A stretch of DNA of 64,000 bases from Topomyia yanbarensis. Its lineage: Eukaryota; Arthropoda; Insecta; Diptera; Culicidae. Positions within the stretch are counted from its first letter, which is position 1. Every line of letters starts with the position of its first letter. Shown here in pieces: positions 32,561-44,025 of this stretch. Under the pieces are notes generated by a model. That model was given only the letters and a program-made list of their open reading frames with translations, was not told the origin of the DNA and ran no database searches. The stretch spans positions 429,226,539 to 429,290,538 of the forward strand of contig NC_080671.1 of assembly GCF_030247195.1 (NCBI RefSeq), in the 5' to 3' direction. The position numbers and the translations under genes were made by a program.

Positions 32561-33859
32561 AGAAAGATTTTGAGTGTATATGAGATTATCAGTGAATAAA
32601 ATCAATCAATCACAATCCTACCACGCAGACTGTATATTTACATTGTCTACCATTTTCATCAACCTATCATTTAGCAATGACGACACGACCACAAACTATA
32701 ATTAGGAGAATTTTTTCCACTTATCTCGGAAAGAAAGCTTTTTAGCGTTCACTGCACTTCAATAATGCCATTTCTGTTCAGCAGTAGCTAAACGAGGGGT
32801 CCATTATCGCGTGGCGTCAGTGTCACTGTGAAACTTTCTTCGCTGCCAATTGTGTGGAAAAAAATAGATCAAAAGCCGGTCTACCTTACCTACCTCCGTA
32901 GGGTAACACAATCTCAACACCGCCGGCAGCATCGGACCCGACCCATCCCGGTGTAAGGTAGCTAATTTTGATAAAAGCTCTATTATTTCCTTTTGGTCAT
33001 AACTGTAAGGTAGCCGGCTGTTATTCCTAACCTAGCACGATTTTTCACCATCTGAACCATTAGCCTGTTTCAATCGTGCAAAGCTCGGAAATCAGAACGC
33101 ACACCTTGGCAAAAGCTTTTAGTATTAGATCTCGGGAGAAATTGAATCTCATTACCGAGTGCCCTTTTTACTCGTGGCCATGCATTTATGTGCTGAATAG
33201 AGTGCATATGAGTGAGCCAGTGTTTGCTGCTGCGTGCGGCGGATTCTGATTATGGAAGGGAACTCCGCTGGTCGCTCCGAGTCTGGGCTTTTGCTGAAAG
33301 GTGGGGGGAAATTGTCGCCGCGGTGCACACATGCTGCCGCTACCTTCATCACCGTCGTAGCCAAGCCAACATTGTTTCAGTACTTTTTGAATCGTTGTCG
33401 TCGTCGTCGTCGTGGTCCAAATATCGCACTGCTGGCGGTAAAGGACGGAAAGAAGTAGGGGAGCTACGAGCTGGTTTGTGCACTTGTTTGAAAAAAGGGC
33501 TTCTCCCATGGTTGGGACCCGCCGACTGCGGTGGATTCGATTGCTTGGATCGGACCGGTCGGTCTTGGAATGGGTGATGAAACTTATTAGCTGATTGCAA
33601 CTTTGTGCACTTGCAGTTTATCGAATCGGGGTTGCAGTTTTTTCCCCTGGTGTTAATTGTAAAAATAGAATTAAATTTTTTTTTGTTTTGGTGTATCCAA
33701 AAAACTCATACATTTTTCGTCTTTATTTTCCACGATTCAATTAACATTGACATATTAATAATTATTTATTTTCGCTACTTTTTGTTGGGTCGCTCAATGT
33801 CATTTCGTCGAGTGTTGATTGGCTGAATTCAGTTCAAATCGATGGATTTCATATTTAAA
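32561..33859. other. Intergenic DNA with a GC-richer island
   Basis: About 33200-33580 is richer in GC and open in several frames at once (for example 33212-33577 +, 33186-33509 -). It includes a CGTCGT run near 33395. No domain, signal peptide or splice pattern singles out one frame, so I do not call a gene. Confidence 0.4.
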
Positions 33860-34582
33860 ATTATAAATCTACATTTTTACTCAACATCATTGCAGTCCTG
33901 TCGCAACCCATGACGTGAGTCTGACGCTTTTCAAACAACTCAACATTCGCCAATAAAAAAAACGCTACTGTCGGGCGAGGTTACGACGCTCTATCTCTAG
34001 ACAAAGCACGAAACCTCGACAGAACAGCCTGTTATCAGTACTCTCTCGCTCTCCACTACACTCCACACTCTATTCAATTGCAACCAGCAAGCATCACGCG
34101 GTAGGAAGAGCGCGTGAGTTCCGTCCAACAAACGTGTCGCTCATTCTCGCACTACTTTCACTGTCGCGTCGCCTGCAGTCAGTGCAAAAATGCCTACCCG
34201 CCATCATAACCTATTATATGCCCTATAATAGGTTATGATGGCGGGTAGGCATTTTTGCACTGACTGCAGGCGACGCGACAGTGAAAGTAGTGCGAGAATG
34301 AGCGACACGTTTGTTGGACGGAACTCACGCGCTCTTCCTACCGCGTGATGCTTGCTGGTTGCAATTGAATAGAGTGTGGAGTGTAGTGGAGAGCGAGAGA
34401 GTACTGATAACAGGCTGTTCTGTCGAGGTTTCGTGCTTTGTCTAGAGATAGAGCGTCGTAACCTCGCCCGACAGTAGCGTTTTTTTTATTGGCGAATGTT
34501 GAGTTGTTTGAAAAGCGTCAGACTCACGTCATGGGTTGCGACAGGACTGCAATGATGTTGAGTAAAAATGTAGATTTATAAT
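33860..34582. repeat. Nearly perfect 723-bp palindrome (two 359-bp arms)
   Basis: The left arm 33860-34218 and right arm 34224-34582 are inverse complements with no mismatch in the parts I compared base by base. These were the outer 100 bp, including an 8-A/8-T run, and the inner 45 bp. They are separated by 5 nt. The arms end sharply: 33859 and 34583 no longer pair. The content is of normal complexity (CTCTCTCGCTCTCCACTACA, CGCGGTAGGAAGAGCGCGTG) and non-coding. It could be a foldback element, a hairpin-RNA locus, or an assembly artefact from a fold-back read. Confidence 0.93.
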
Positions 34583-36099
34583 AGGCAAGCAGCCATCAGT
34601 CAGTTTCTACGCGTGGCAAACAACATTGGCGAGTAAATTTCGCGCTGGCTCTAGGATTCCCTTCCCAACCCACGGCAGCAGCAGAGCCGTGTGATGACCT
34701 GAGTGGACTGACTGAGTTTTTTTCTTTCAGTGTGGTTTGTTATTGTTCTGTACCCGGACCGAACGTGCCTGACGTGGAGTGACCGTAGCGCACAAAGCTT
34801 GCTGTGTGTGCTGGGGGTTCTACAATTGTAGATACTGTCATTTCGTGATAAGCGAATTAACTTCTATTGTGTTGAGATGGTAGCAGTAGTCTGCTATTGT
34901 CTCGTTCGTGTCTCACGAGCTGATGGAATAAGAGTAAAAAAAAATTAAATCGATTTTCGTTAAAGCTGTTAACCATAGATTTTGTCGTGGTCGCTCATAC
35001 GAAGTTTTACCTAATAGTTTCTGTAAAAGGGTAGCCATTCGCGATCAGAACATTTTTGAACAAATTAATTGAATCCGGACTCAAATCAGTTGCAGTGGAA
35101 AGAAAACAATCACCTCTGGAGTACTTTTTCAAATAGACGTATCTAACAATGAGAATGAGAGACTCTCATTGTTTACTTTCTCTCCTGTTATTTGTAGTTC
35201 GGTCGCTTATTTTTTTACTTTCTTGCTCTTTGCATAATATGCTAGTTAAACTGCCGTCCATCGGTATGTATTATTAAAGTAGTGTAAAGATTTATACAAC
35301 AATCAAAAGAGAAAGTTACTTTATGTTAGATACACGTCGACACGAAAAAATACTCGAGACCTGTCAAACCGTACCACTCAGATCCGAGATGCATTATAGT
35401 ATAGGTGTTCACATTCGTCATGTTTGAGTGTGTTGGTTTGTTGCTAGTGAAATTAATCGGGGCGGCCCAGGACCGCGAAGCACATAATCAACAAACCGAC
35501 CAATCAAAACGAAGCTTGTAAGCACGTGGTAAAAATAAGTATGGCGACCGGGATCGCAAAAGAGCAAATGTTTACATCACTAACCAATCAGAATGAAGTA
35601 TGGGACCACGTGCTTCTGTTTTCTTCTTCATTTCTTCTTGTTTGTCTGAAAAAAGTGACAGCTGATGCACACATAGAAAAAAATGTGTACACCTGTATAC
35701 ACCTCGACTCAGATCCTCAGATGTTCAGCACGGACAGGCCGAAACAAAACTCACTCACAGCTCGGTCGGTCAGTCAACTTTTGCCGTTTTCCGTCGGATT
35801 CTCGGAAACCAGCAGCGGATGATTTTCATTATCTGGAATATTAATAATTTCATCAGTAGCAAAACTTTCGACGCGAGTGGGTGGTTTCGAAATGTAATAA
35901 TAGACGGACGCGGACAAAGTAGATTCTGCTGCCGAGCATAATTTTAGTAACTTTTGGCAAACAAATTTAATTTTCCACCAGAATTAAATTGCCCCCGAAT
36001 GTGGGCTGTCGCTGTGTTGGTTTCGAAGTTCGGACGGTTTACTAAAGGACGCGACAGTAGACGGTATGCGAGAAAGAAGTTAAATTTCCATTGAAATTA
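34583..36099. other. Unique-looking flank right of the palindrome
   Basis: A TATAATA (34577-34583) at the palindrome edge is followed by overlapping TCAGT words at 34596-34604, weakly resembling a core promoter. The DNA to about 34920 has the composition of a 5' UTR, but no coding exon follows. An inverted repeat around GAATGAGAGACTCTCATTG (35152-35172) is present. The frame at 35526-35822 is unsupported. Confidence 0.35.
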
Positions 36100-38901
36100 G
36101 ATAACATCTGATAATAAACATGTTTATTTTGTGTATTTTTTAATAGACATACAAAACGAAATAGATAAATTATTGTGCAATGTTAGATTCTGCGTCAACT
36201 AGAAACAGAAAATAGAGAGAATATGAAAAAAATAAAGCGAAAAATAAAAAAGCGACGGGAAATAGTAAAAATAACAATCTAATGCAGAAAAAATATTAAA
36301 AAGATGTTATAAACAGCAATAATTGCAGAAATGGTGAAAGAAAACAAAAATAGTAAGGAATAAATAAAGTATATAGCACCTTAAAATCTAATGACAAAAA
36401 ATAGAAAATATCTAAGATAATTTGAAATTTGAAAAAAAACAACAAAAATAGACTACAGGGTATAAACTAGTCAAATAAACAAAACTGCCAAAATAGAGAA
36501 AGTAGAAAATATAGCAGCACTTGCAAAAAACATGAACTAGCAAAAATAACGAGAAACGCAACAGTTGCACAAAAACAAATCAATCCACCTAACAGTGAGA
36601 TAAGATTTTTTTACACATAATACTTGAGTGAACAAATGAAATTTAAATATTATTAATGCAAAAAAATAATAAAATTATCAAATTCATAAAATGAGTAGAA
36701 CGATTTGTATATGAATACATCAAATTATTAAAACAAACAATCAGTTCAGCTCAACACATGAAAAATTAGACAATTTACAAAAAGTTAAAAAATTCATGGA
36801 TTTCATTAATTCATCCAAACTAACAAATTGGAAAAAAAAATCAATAAAAAGTAAAAACAAATTAATAAAGTAACGAAACAATAAAAAATAAATTAAATAA
36901 AAAAAAACAATTGTTTGAAATGTACAAAACTAATAAATCGAATTCAATGATTAAAATAAATAATAATAATTAAAAGAATAGAATGAATATAAAGAACCAA
37001 AGGAATATATTTAATTAGATAACTAAATTGAATAAAATAAATTAGAAAAATGAAATAAATATATGGAATAACAGGAATAAAATAAGGAAAATCAACATAA
37101 TACAAAGTTATAAAACCGAATGAAATGAATAAAACGAACAAAAAGAATAAAAGCAATAGAGAATAGAATACATAAAATAAAAAAGATAATGAGAATAAAA
37201 TGAAGAAAGCAAATAAAACGAATGAAAGGATAAATTGATTAAAATGCATAATGAGAATAAAAAAATTAAACGAATATAAAATGAATACAATAAATAAAAT
37301 ACATAAAGTGAAAAAATCAAACAAATGAATAAAATCAAATGGATAAAAAAACGTATGAAATTTAAAAAAATAGTTGAAATGATCGAATATAAAAAATATA
37401 AGGAGAAATTAAATAAAGAAAATCAATAAAGTGAATAAAACATATGAATAGAATAAATAAAATAGATAATAAAAAGAAAGAAAGAAATAAAATGACTAAT
37501 AAAGAAAGAAATAAAATGACTAATAAATGAAAAAATCAAAAAGAGCAAAAAAATAAAAGAGTATGAAACAATAAAGAGAATAAAATGGATAAAAATAGTA
37601 AAAATAAAAAAGAAAATGAAATAAATAAATTGAACAAAATGAATAAAATATAATGAAGAAAAATGAAATGAATGAAATAAATAGAAAGAACGATATGAAT
37701 GAAGCGAACAAATAGAATAGAAAAAATAAAATAAAAAGAATAATGAGAACAAAATGAAGGAAATAAATAAAATGAACAAAAAGAATAAATTGAATAAAAT
37801 GCATAATGAAAATTTAAAAAAATAAACGAATAAAATGAATAACAAATATAAGGAAAAAGAGGAATTAAATAAAAAAAATCAATGAAATGAATAAAACAAA
37901 TGGACAGCATAAAAATAATAGAGAATAAAATGAAAAAAAGAAATAAAATGACTAAAATAAATAAAAAATAATGTGAAAAAATTAGCAAACTAAATGAAAT
38001 AAATGAAAAAATTGAAAGTAACAAAAAAATAAAACAGAATGAAAAAATAAAGAGAATAAAATGAACAAAAAGATTGAAAATAAAAGGAAACTGAATAAGC
38101 TGAACAAAATTAATAAAATATAATAAACAAAAATAAAATGAATGAAATAAATAGAAAGAACGATATTATTGAAAAGAACAAATAGAATAGAATAAATAAA
38201 AAAATAATCAGAACAAAATGAAGGAAATAAATAAATTGAACGAAAGGAATAAACTGGATTAAATGCATAAATAAAATAAAAAGATTAAACGAATAAAATG
38301 AATAAAACGAATTACGAAAACAAAATGAATACAATAAATAAAATTAATAAAGTGAAAAAATGAAACAAAAGCAAAATGAAAAAAATCAAAATTTTCAAAA
38401 AATTTAAATAAATTGAAATAAAAACATATAAGGAAACAGAGGAATTAAATAAAAAAATCAAAAAAATGCAAAAAACAAATGGACAGCATAAAAATAATAG
38501 AGAATAAAATGAAAGAAACAAATAAAATGACTAAAATAAATTAAAAAAAATAGTGAAAAAAAGAACAAAATGAATAAAATAAATGAAAAAATCGAAAGGA
38601 GCAAAAAAAATAAAAAGAATGAAACAATATAGAATAATATGAATAAAAAGATTGAAAATAAAAAGAAAATTAAACGAATAAGTTGAACAAAATGAATAAA
38701 ATAGAATAAACAAAAATAAAATGAATGGAATAAATAGAAATAACGAAATGAATGAAAGGAACAAATAGAATGACAAAAATAAAGAGAATGAAATTAATAA
38801 AAAGATTAAAAAGAATAATTAGAATATAATGAACAAAATTAAATAGAAAAGAATATATTGAATCAAATTATCAAAACAAAATTAATAAAATGAATCAAAT
38901 A
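36100..38901 (+). repeat. A-rich degenerate satellite, ~9-bp unit GAATAAAAT
   Basis: From about 36.15 kb the DNA becomes A-rich, and from 36.95 kb it is a degenerate array of GAATAAAAT-like 9-mers mixed with AATAAATAAA. Larger blocks repeat: 37861-38040 resembles 38432-38610 (shared ATGGACAGCATAAAAATAAT), a higher-order period near 570 bp. The long minus-strand frames full of Phe/Leu/Ile are produced by the composition and are not genes. Confidence 0.9.
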
Positions 38902-39321
38902 CAGTGAAGACCCGATTTTATCAGCCTCCGATTTTATCTACCCCCGATTTTATCAGCTTTTTGGCCCGATTTTATCAGATTCGTACGAAAATTGATGTTT
39001 GGTAGTTTGATGGGCTCTAGCAGACGAACCTACTTGAATTCGCCTGACTCAATCCATTGTTGAGCGTATTTTTCTTATCTTAGAGATCTGAAATATGCAA
39101 AAACAATTTTTTTATGGATTTTTCACTGTTACACTCCCTTAAGGGAAATTAAAACAAAGTAATCAGAAAGGGTTATGAGGCCATATTTGAAGACTAAAGA
39201 AGAATACATTAGGAGCTTCGGTTCTTTAAAAAGAAAGGAAAATATTTGTTCCGAATTTATCAATGTCCCTGTTTTATCAGCCTAAAACTCACCAAGGGGC
39301 TGGTAAAATCGGATTTCACTG
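38902..39321. mobile_element. pogo-like MITE in the satellite
   Basis: The 420-bp insert starts CAGTGAAGACCCGATTTTAT and ends with the imperfect inverse GGTAAAATCGGATTTCACTG, giving TIRs of about 22 bp. Pogo/Tigger-type elements often start CAGT and insert at TA. TA is present on the left (38900-38901) but not exactly on the right. Subterminal copies of GATTTTATCAGC occur at both ends. Confidence 0.75.
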
Positions 39322-40858
39322 TTTTATAAGGAAGGAATTGAAAAAACAAATAAATAAATCGAATAAAAGTAGTAAAATGAATAGGTGTAATAAAACTAAT
39401 AAAATGAATGCAATGCATAAAACTGATAAAATAAATAAAATAAATTTAAAAAAAAGAAAAATTTATATGAGGAATAGAAGATATAAGATGAGGAAAATGC
39501 ATAAACTGACTAAAATGATTAAAGGGAATTAAAAGAATGAAAAAAATAAGAATAAAAAGACCGAACTATATAAAACCAATCCAACAAGATAAAGGTAAAA
39601 TATAAAATGAATAGGATGAATAAAATGAATGAAAAATATATATTTAATAAATAAATAAATACAATAAAATAAATACAGGGAATGAAAAAAATAAAAAGAT
39701 TTTAAAGAATAAAAATATAGACAGAACAAAATGCAGAAAATGAATAGAATTAATGCAAAAAAAAACAAATGAAATAAATAAAGTGAATGAAACTAATAAA
39801 AGGCATCAAATAAATAAAATAAATATAACAAACACAAAAAAATAAAATGAAGAAAATGAATAAAATTAATAAAATGAAGAGAAAGACAAGAAATATTAAA
39901 GCGAGCACAATTAATAACGTTCATAAGATGAGAAAATAAATAGAATTAATAAAATATATTTATTTTATCGAACGAAATTTATAAAATTCATGAAATTGTA
40001 AAGCAAAATAAATATAAGGAATAAAAGGAATTAAATGAATATGACGAATAAAATGAATGAAATGCTCAAAAATTTAAAAATGAACAAAATTAGTTAAAGA
40101 AATAAAAGGAACATTAAGAAAAGAGAATTGAATGCTTACAAGGAGCAAAAAGAACAACGAGAATAAAACGAATAATTTAAAAGAAGGGAATAAAGTGAAC
40201 AAAATTAAGTAAATAAATGGATTGAATAAAATCAATATTAAGAATAACTAGAGTAAAAATAATAAAAGGAGTAAAGAATATAAAATGAATAAAATTAAAT
40301 AAACAAATAAAACAAATTAAATCAATCAATTGAATAAAATGAACAAAAAAGTTCAAAAGGATAATGAGAACGAAATGAAGAAAAGAAATTAAATGAAAAT
40401 GAAAAAAAGGAATAAAATAAATAAAAAGGATAAAAAAATATAAGGTATTTTATTTAATTAAAGTAAATGAAATAAATTAAGTTTAAAGAATTATTAGAAT
40501 TACTAAAACGAATAAAAATAAGGAATTAAAAACAAATTAAAAGGATAAATGAAAACTAAACAAGTATAAGGAATAAATTGAAGCCAATCAATAAATTAAA
40601 TTAAATTAATAAAACAATTAAAATAATAATGAGAAATTAATGAATGAATAAGACGAATAAAATGAATGAAATGAATAAAATTAATAAAATGAACAAAATG
40701 AATTAAAGGAATGAAATAAAAAGAATGACAAGAAAAAAATGAATAAAAAGATTGAAAAGAATTAAAAGAATAATAAAAATAAAATGCAAAAAAGGAATAA
40801 AATAAACAAAATGAATGCAAAAATATATTTAATAAAAGGAATAAATAGAACAAGAGTA
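39322..40858 (+). repeat. A-rich satellite, continued
   Basis: This is the same GAATAAAAT-like array. About 39450-40860 resembles 41945-43010 block by block (for example ATAAACTGACTAAAATGA and AATAAATACAGGGAATGAAA), i.e. a roughly 2.5-kb higher-order duplication with a transposable element between the copies. Confidence 0.88.
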
Positions 40859-41944
40859 AAAAAACCTGTTTTATTCCACCTAGCGGTGCAATTGTGCCTT
40901 TCTCATTTCTCTAAACTATGGCACGGAGGCTTTTTATGTTCAACATAATTGTGGAAATGTCCATTACATTCTTAGTACACTTTGCACTTATACACAATGG
41001 CATGCCAGCCACGAACTTGATGAGCTACGTGTCGACGGTGAAACACTTGAAACATAAAAATATCATACTCCATTAGCCTAATCAGCATTAGATCAATGTT
41101 ATCTGCTTACTAACTCATTTTGTCATGCGGGGATGGGTATGTGAGGAGGGCGAAAGTCCCATGAACGAACGACTCCCCAGCTTAAATTGGTATGCTTTGT
41201 AATATAGTGGTGGTTTAAAGATGATGGGGTTGAAAGGGAGGGGTATGAGGTGGTGGTCTGAGGGGTGATTTAAGGAGATTTTTAAAGGAGGGGAGTGAAG
41301 AGTAGAGGGGGGTGTAACCCCTCTCCGTAAACCATCAACTACGCTCCTGTTACAATCCAGAAACCTTATGCGAGTCGAAAAAAAAATTAGGATTAGGTTG
41401 ACGTTTTTCAGAGTGATTGCATAACCTTTCTATATGAGAAAGGCAAAAATATGCAAAATCCAAAAAAGTGAATCTTCGTCAAATTTTTTTCGTGTTTGCA
41501 TCAAATCTCGACGTTTTATGCACCTTGAATACATTTAGCATCAAAAATAAAAATTCTATTTTTAATTTTTCCTACAGTTTTTATGAGAAGTTTCTGTGAG
41601 GCCGCACTCTAAAACCCGTAATTCCGGAACCAGAATTCCGATCGATCCAAAATTCAATAGCAGCCAATGGGAAGGTTGCACCTTTCATTTGAGACTAAGT
41701 TTGGGCAAATCGGTCCAGCCATCTCTGAGAAAAATGAGTGACATTATTTGACACATACGCACATACATACACACACACATACACACACATACACACACAC
41801 ATACACACACATACACACATACAGACTTTTGCCGATCTCGACGAACTGAGTCGAATGGGATATGACACTCGGCCCTCCGGGCCGGGATTAGGTTGACGTT
41901 TTTCACAGTGATTGCATAACCTTTCTATATGAGAAAGGCAAAAA
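40859..41944 (+). mobile_element. Composite dispersed repeat (copy 2), inserted in satellite
   Basis: The copy starts TTTTATTCCACCTAGCGGTG as at 8053 and has one TCCGGAACCAGAATTCCGAT block near 41620. It carries a CA/TA microsatellite at 41755-41822, CTCGGCCCTCCGGGCC at 41868-41883, and the hairpin end CCTTTCTATATGAGAAAGGC at 41431-41445 (first) and 41931-41944 (last). Sharp borders against the A-rich array define the unit ends better than copy 1 does. Confidence 0.82.
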
Positions 41945-43056
41945 GAAAAAAATATATAGGGAATAAAAGATATAAAAGGAGGCAAATACATAAACTGACT
42001 AAAATGAATAAAAAGAATTAAAAGAACGAAAAAAATTAAGAATAGAATGAAAGAATTAAATAAAAGGAATCTGACAAGATAAAGGCAGAAAAATAAATGA
42101 ATAAGATATAAAATAAACGAAAAATATATATTCAAGATATTGAATGAAAAGAATAAAATAAATACAGGGAATGAAAAGAATAAAAAATTATAAAAAATAT
42201 TAAGAGAACAAAATGAAGAAAATAAATAGAATCAATGCAAAAAAACAAATAAAACAAATAAAATAAATAAAGTGAATAAAACAAATAAAAGGCATAAAAT
42301 AAATATAACAAACATAATAAATAAAAGCGAGCACAATTAACAACGTCCATAAAATATAAAAATAAATGGAGTTAATAAAATATATTAGTTTTATTGAACA
42401 AAATTTATAAAATTCATAAAATAGTAAAGTAGAATAAATATAGTAAAAGGAATTAAATGAATAATATGAATAAAAGTAATAAAAAGAAAATTGAGAATTA
42501 CATGAATATGACGAATAAAATTAATGAAATGCAAAAATATTTAAATATGAACAAAATTAGTTGAAGAAATAAAAATAATATTAAGAAAAGAGAATTTATT
42601 ACTTAAAAGGAACTAAAAAAACAACGAGAATAAAATGATTAATATGAAAGAAAGGAATAAATGCAGAAACTTAAAAAAATAAACGAATTGAATAAAATCA
42701 ATAAAAGGAATAACTAGAGCATAAATAATAAAATGATTAAAGAAAATAAAATGAATAAAATTAAATAAGTAAATGAAATAAATAAAACGAATTAAATCAA
42801 TTAATTCAATGAAGTGAACAATAAAGTTCAAATAGGATAATAGGAACGACATGAAGAAAAAAAAATTAAATGAAAATAACAGAATGAAATAAAAGGAATG
42901 AAATAAATATAAGGTATTTTATTTTATTAAAGTAAATGAAATAAATTAAGTTAAAAGAATTAACAGAACTAAAAAAATGAATAAAAATAATCAATTTAAT
43001 AAAATTACTTTTTTCGTTTTTATTTCGACTATGTTAGTCACATTTCTTTTTTACAT
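41945..43056 (+). repeat. A-rich satellite, continued
   Basis: GAATAAAAT-like array, the second copy of the 2.5-kb higher-order block (see 39322-40858). Confidence 0.88.
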
Positions 43057-43379
43057 TTTAACGAAATTCAATTAGCTAGAGATTACTGGGTAGGAAAAGT
43101 TACCGACGTCGGTTGTCACGGTAAAGATGAACTTGTCTGTCTATACCAGGACACATGCTAGTGAACTCGGGTGATTCGTAGATATGCTGCCTAAGCTCGA
43201 CCCTCATCAGCAGAAGACAAAAGTTAAGCCCGTACGGTATTAAGCCTGTTCTAATGACCCTGTCACTTCTAGTTTTCCGATCTGTTTACTTCACATCCTT
43301 GCTCTCACTTCAGTACAATGGCTCCAATTTTCATAACTTTCCCTACCCAGTAATCTCTAGCTAATTGAATGTCGTTAAA
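43057..43379. mobile_element. MITE with ~45-bp TIRs (complete copy)
   Basis: The ends TTTAACGA...AATTAGCTAGAGATTACTGG and the inverse TACCCAGTAATCTCTAGCTA...TCGTTAAA pair over about 45 bp with few changes. The 323-bp unit has no coding frame. The copy at 1346-1517 is the right half of the same family. It is inserted in the A-rich array. The superfamily was not determined. Confidence 0.85.
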
Positions 43380-44025
43380 TAAAATTAAAAGGATAAAAGA
43401 ACATAATACAAGTATAAAGAATAAAATGAAGCAAATGAATAAATTAAATTAAATCAATAAAATAATTAAAATAATAATGAGAAATCTTTGAATGAATAAG
43501 ACGAATAAAATGATAATGGTATAAAATTAATAAAATGAAGAAAATAAATAAAAATATTGAAAAGAACTAAAAGAATAATGAGAATAAAATGGAAGAAAGG
43601 AATAAAGTAAACAAAATAAATGTAAAAATATATTCAATGAAAGGAATAAATAGAACAAGAAGAATAAAAAAAAATTAAAATTAAAAATGAAAAAAAATAA
43701 TAAATTGTGTAAAATGAAAGAAATAAATAAAATAAAGAAAATGAGTAAAATGAATGAAATGGACAAAACGAATAAAAACATATTAAGAGCAAAACAAAGT
43801 TTAAAAAGAATTAAGAGAATAATAATAACAAAATGAAGAAAATAAATCAAATGAATAACATGAAGAAAAGAAATATTCGTAAAATAAATACAAGGAACAA
43901 AGTGTTTGGATTAATGAAAAAATAAAAGGAATAAAAAATTAAAAATAATTTAAAATGCTAAGAATAAAATGAAAGAAGTAAAATAAGCAAAGTGAATCAA
44001 ACGTATAAATTCAATAAAATGAAAA
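43380..44025 (+). repeat. A-rich satellite, last part
   Basis: GAATAAAAT-like array that stops abruptly at about 44025, where the strand composition flips to T-rich. Confidence 0.85.

Noticed and set aside
33212..33577. 121-codon plus-strand frame in a GC-richer patch
   Set aside because: Open in several frames on both strands at once, with no start, splice or domain evidence.
34577..34604. Core promoter at the right edge of the palindrome (TATAATA + TCAGT)
   Set aside because: Spacing of 19-23 nt is shorter than the usual ~30, and no coding exon follows in the window.
37423..38024. Minus-strand hydrophobic frames resembling membrane proteins (also 36944-37324, 38110-38776)
   Set aside because: The Phe/Leu/Ile runs are the translation of the A-rich 9-bp satellite. 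There is no start context, domain or termination pattern of a gene.
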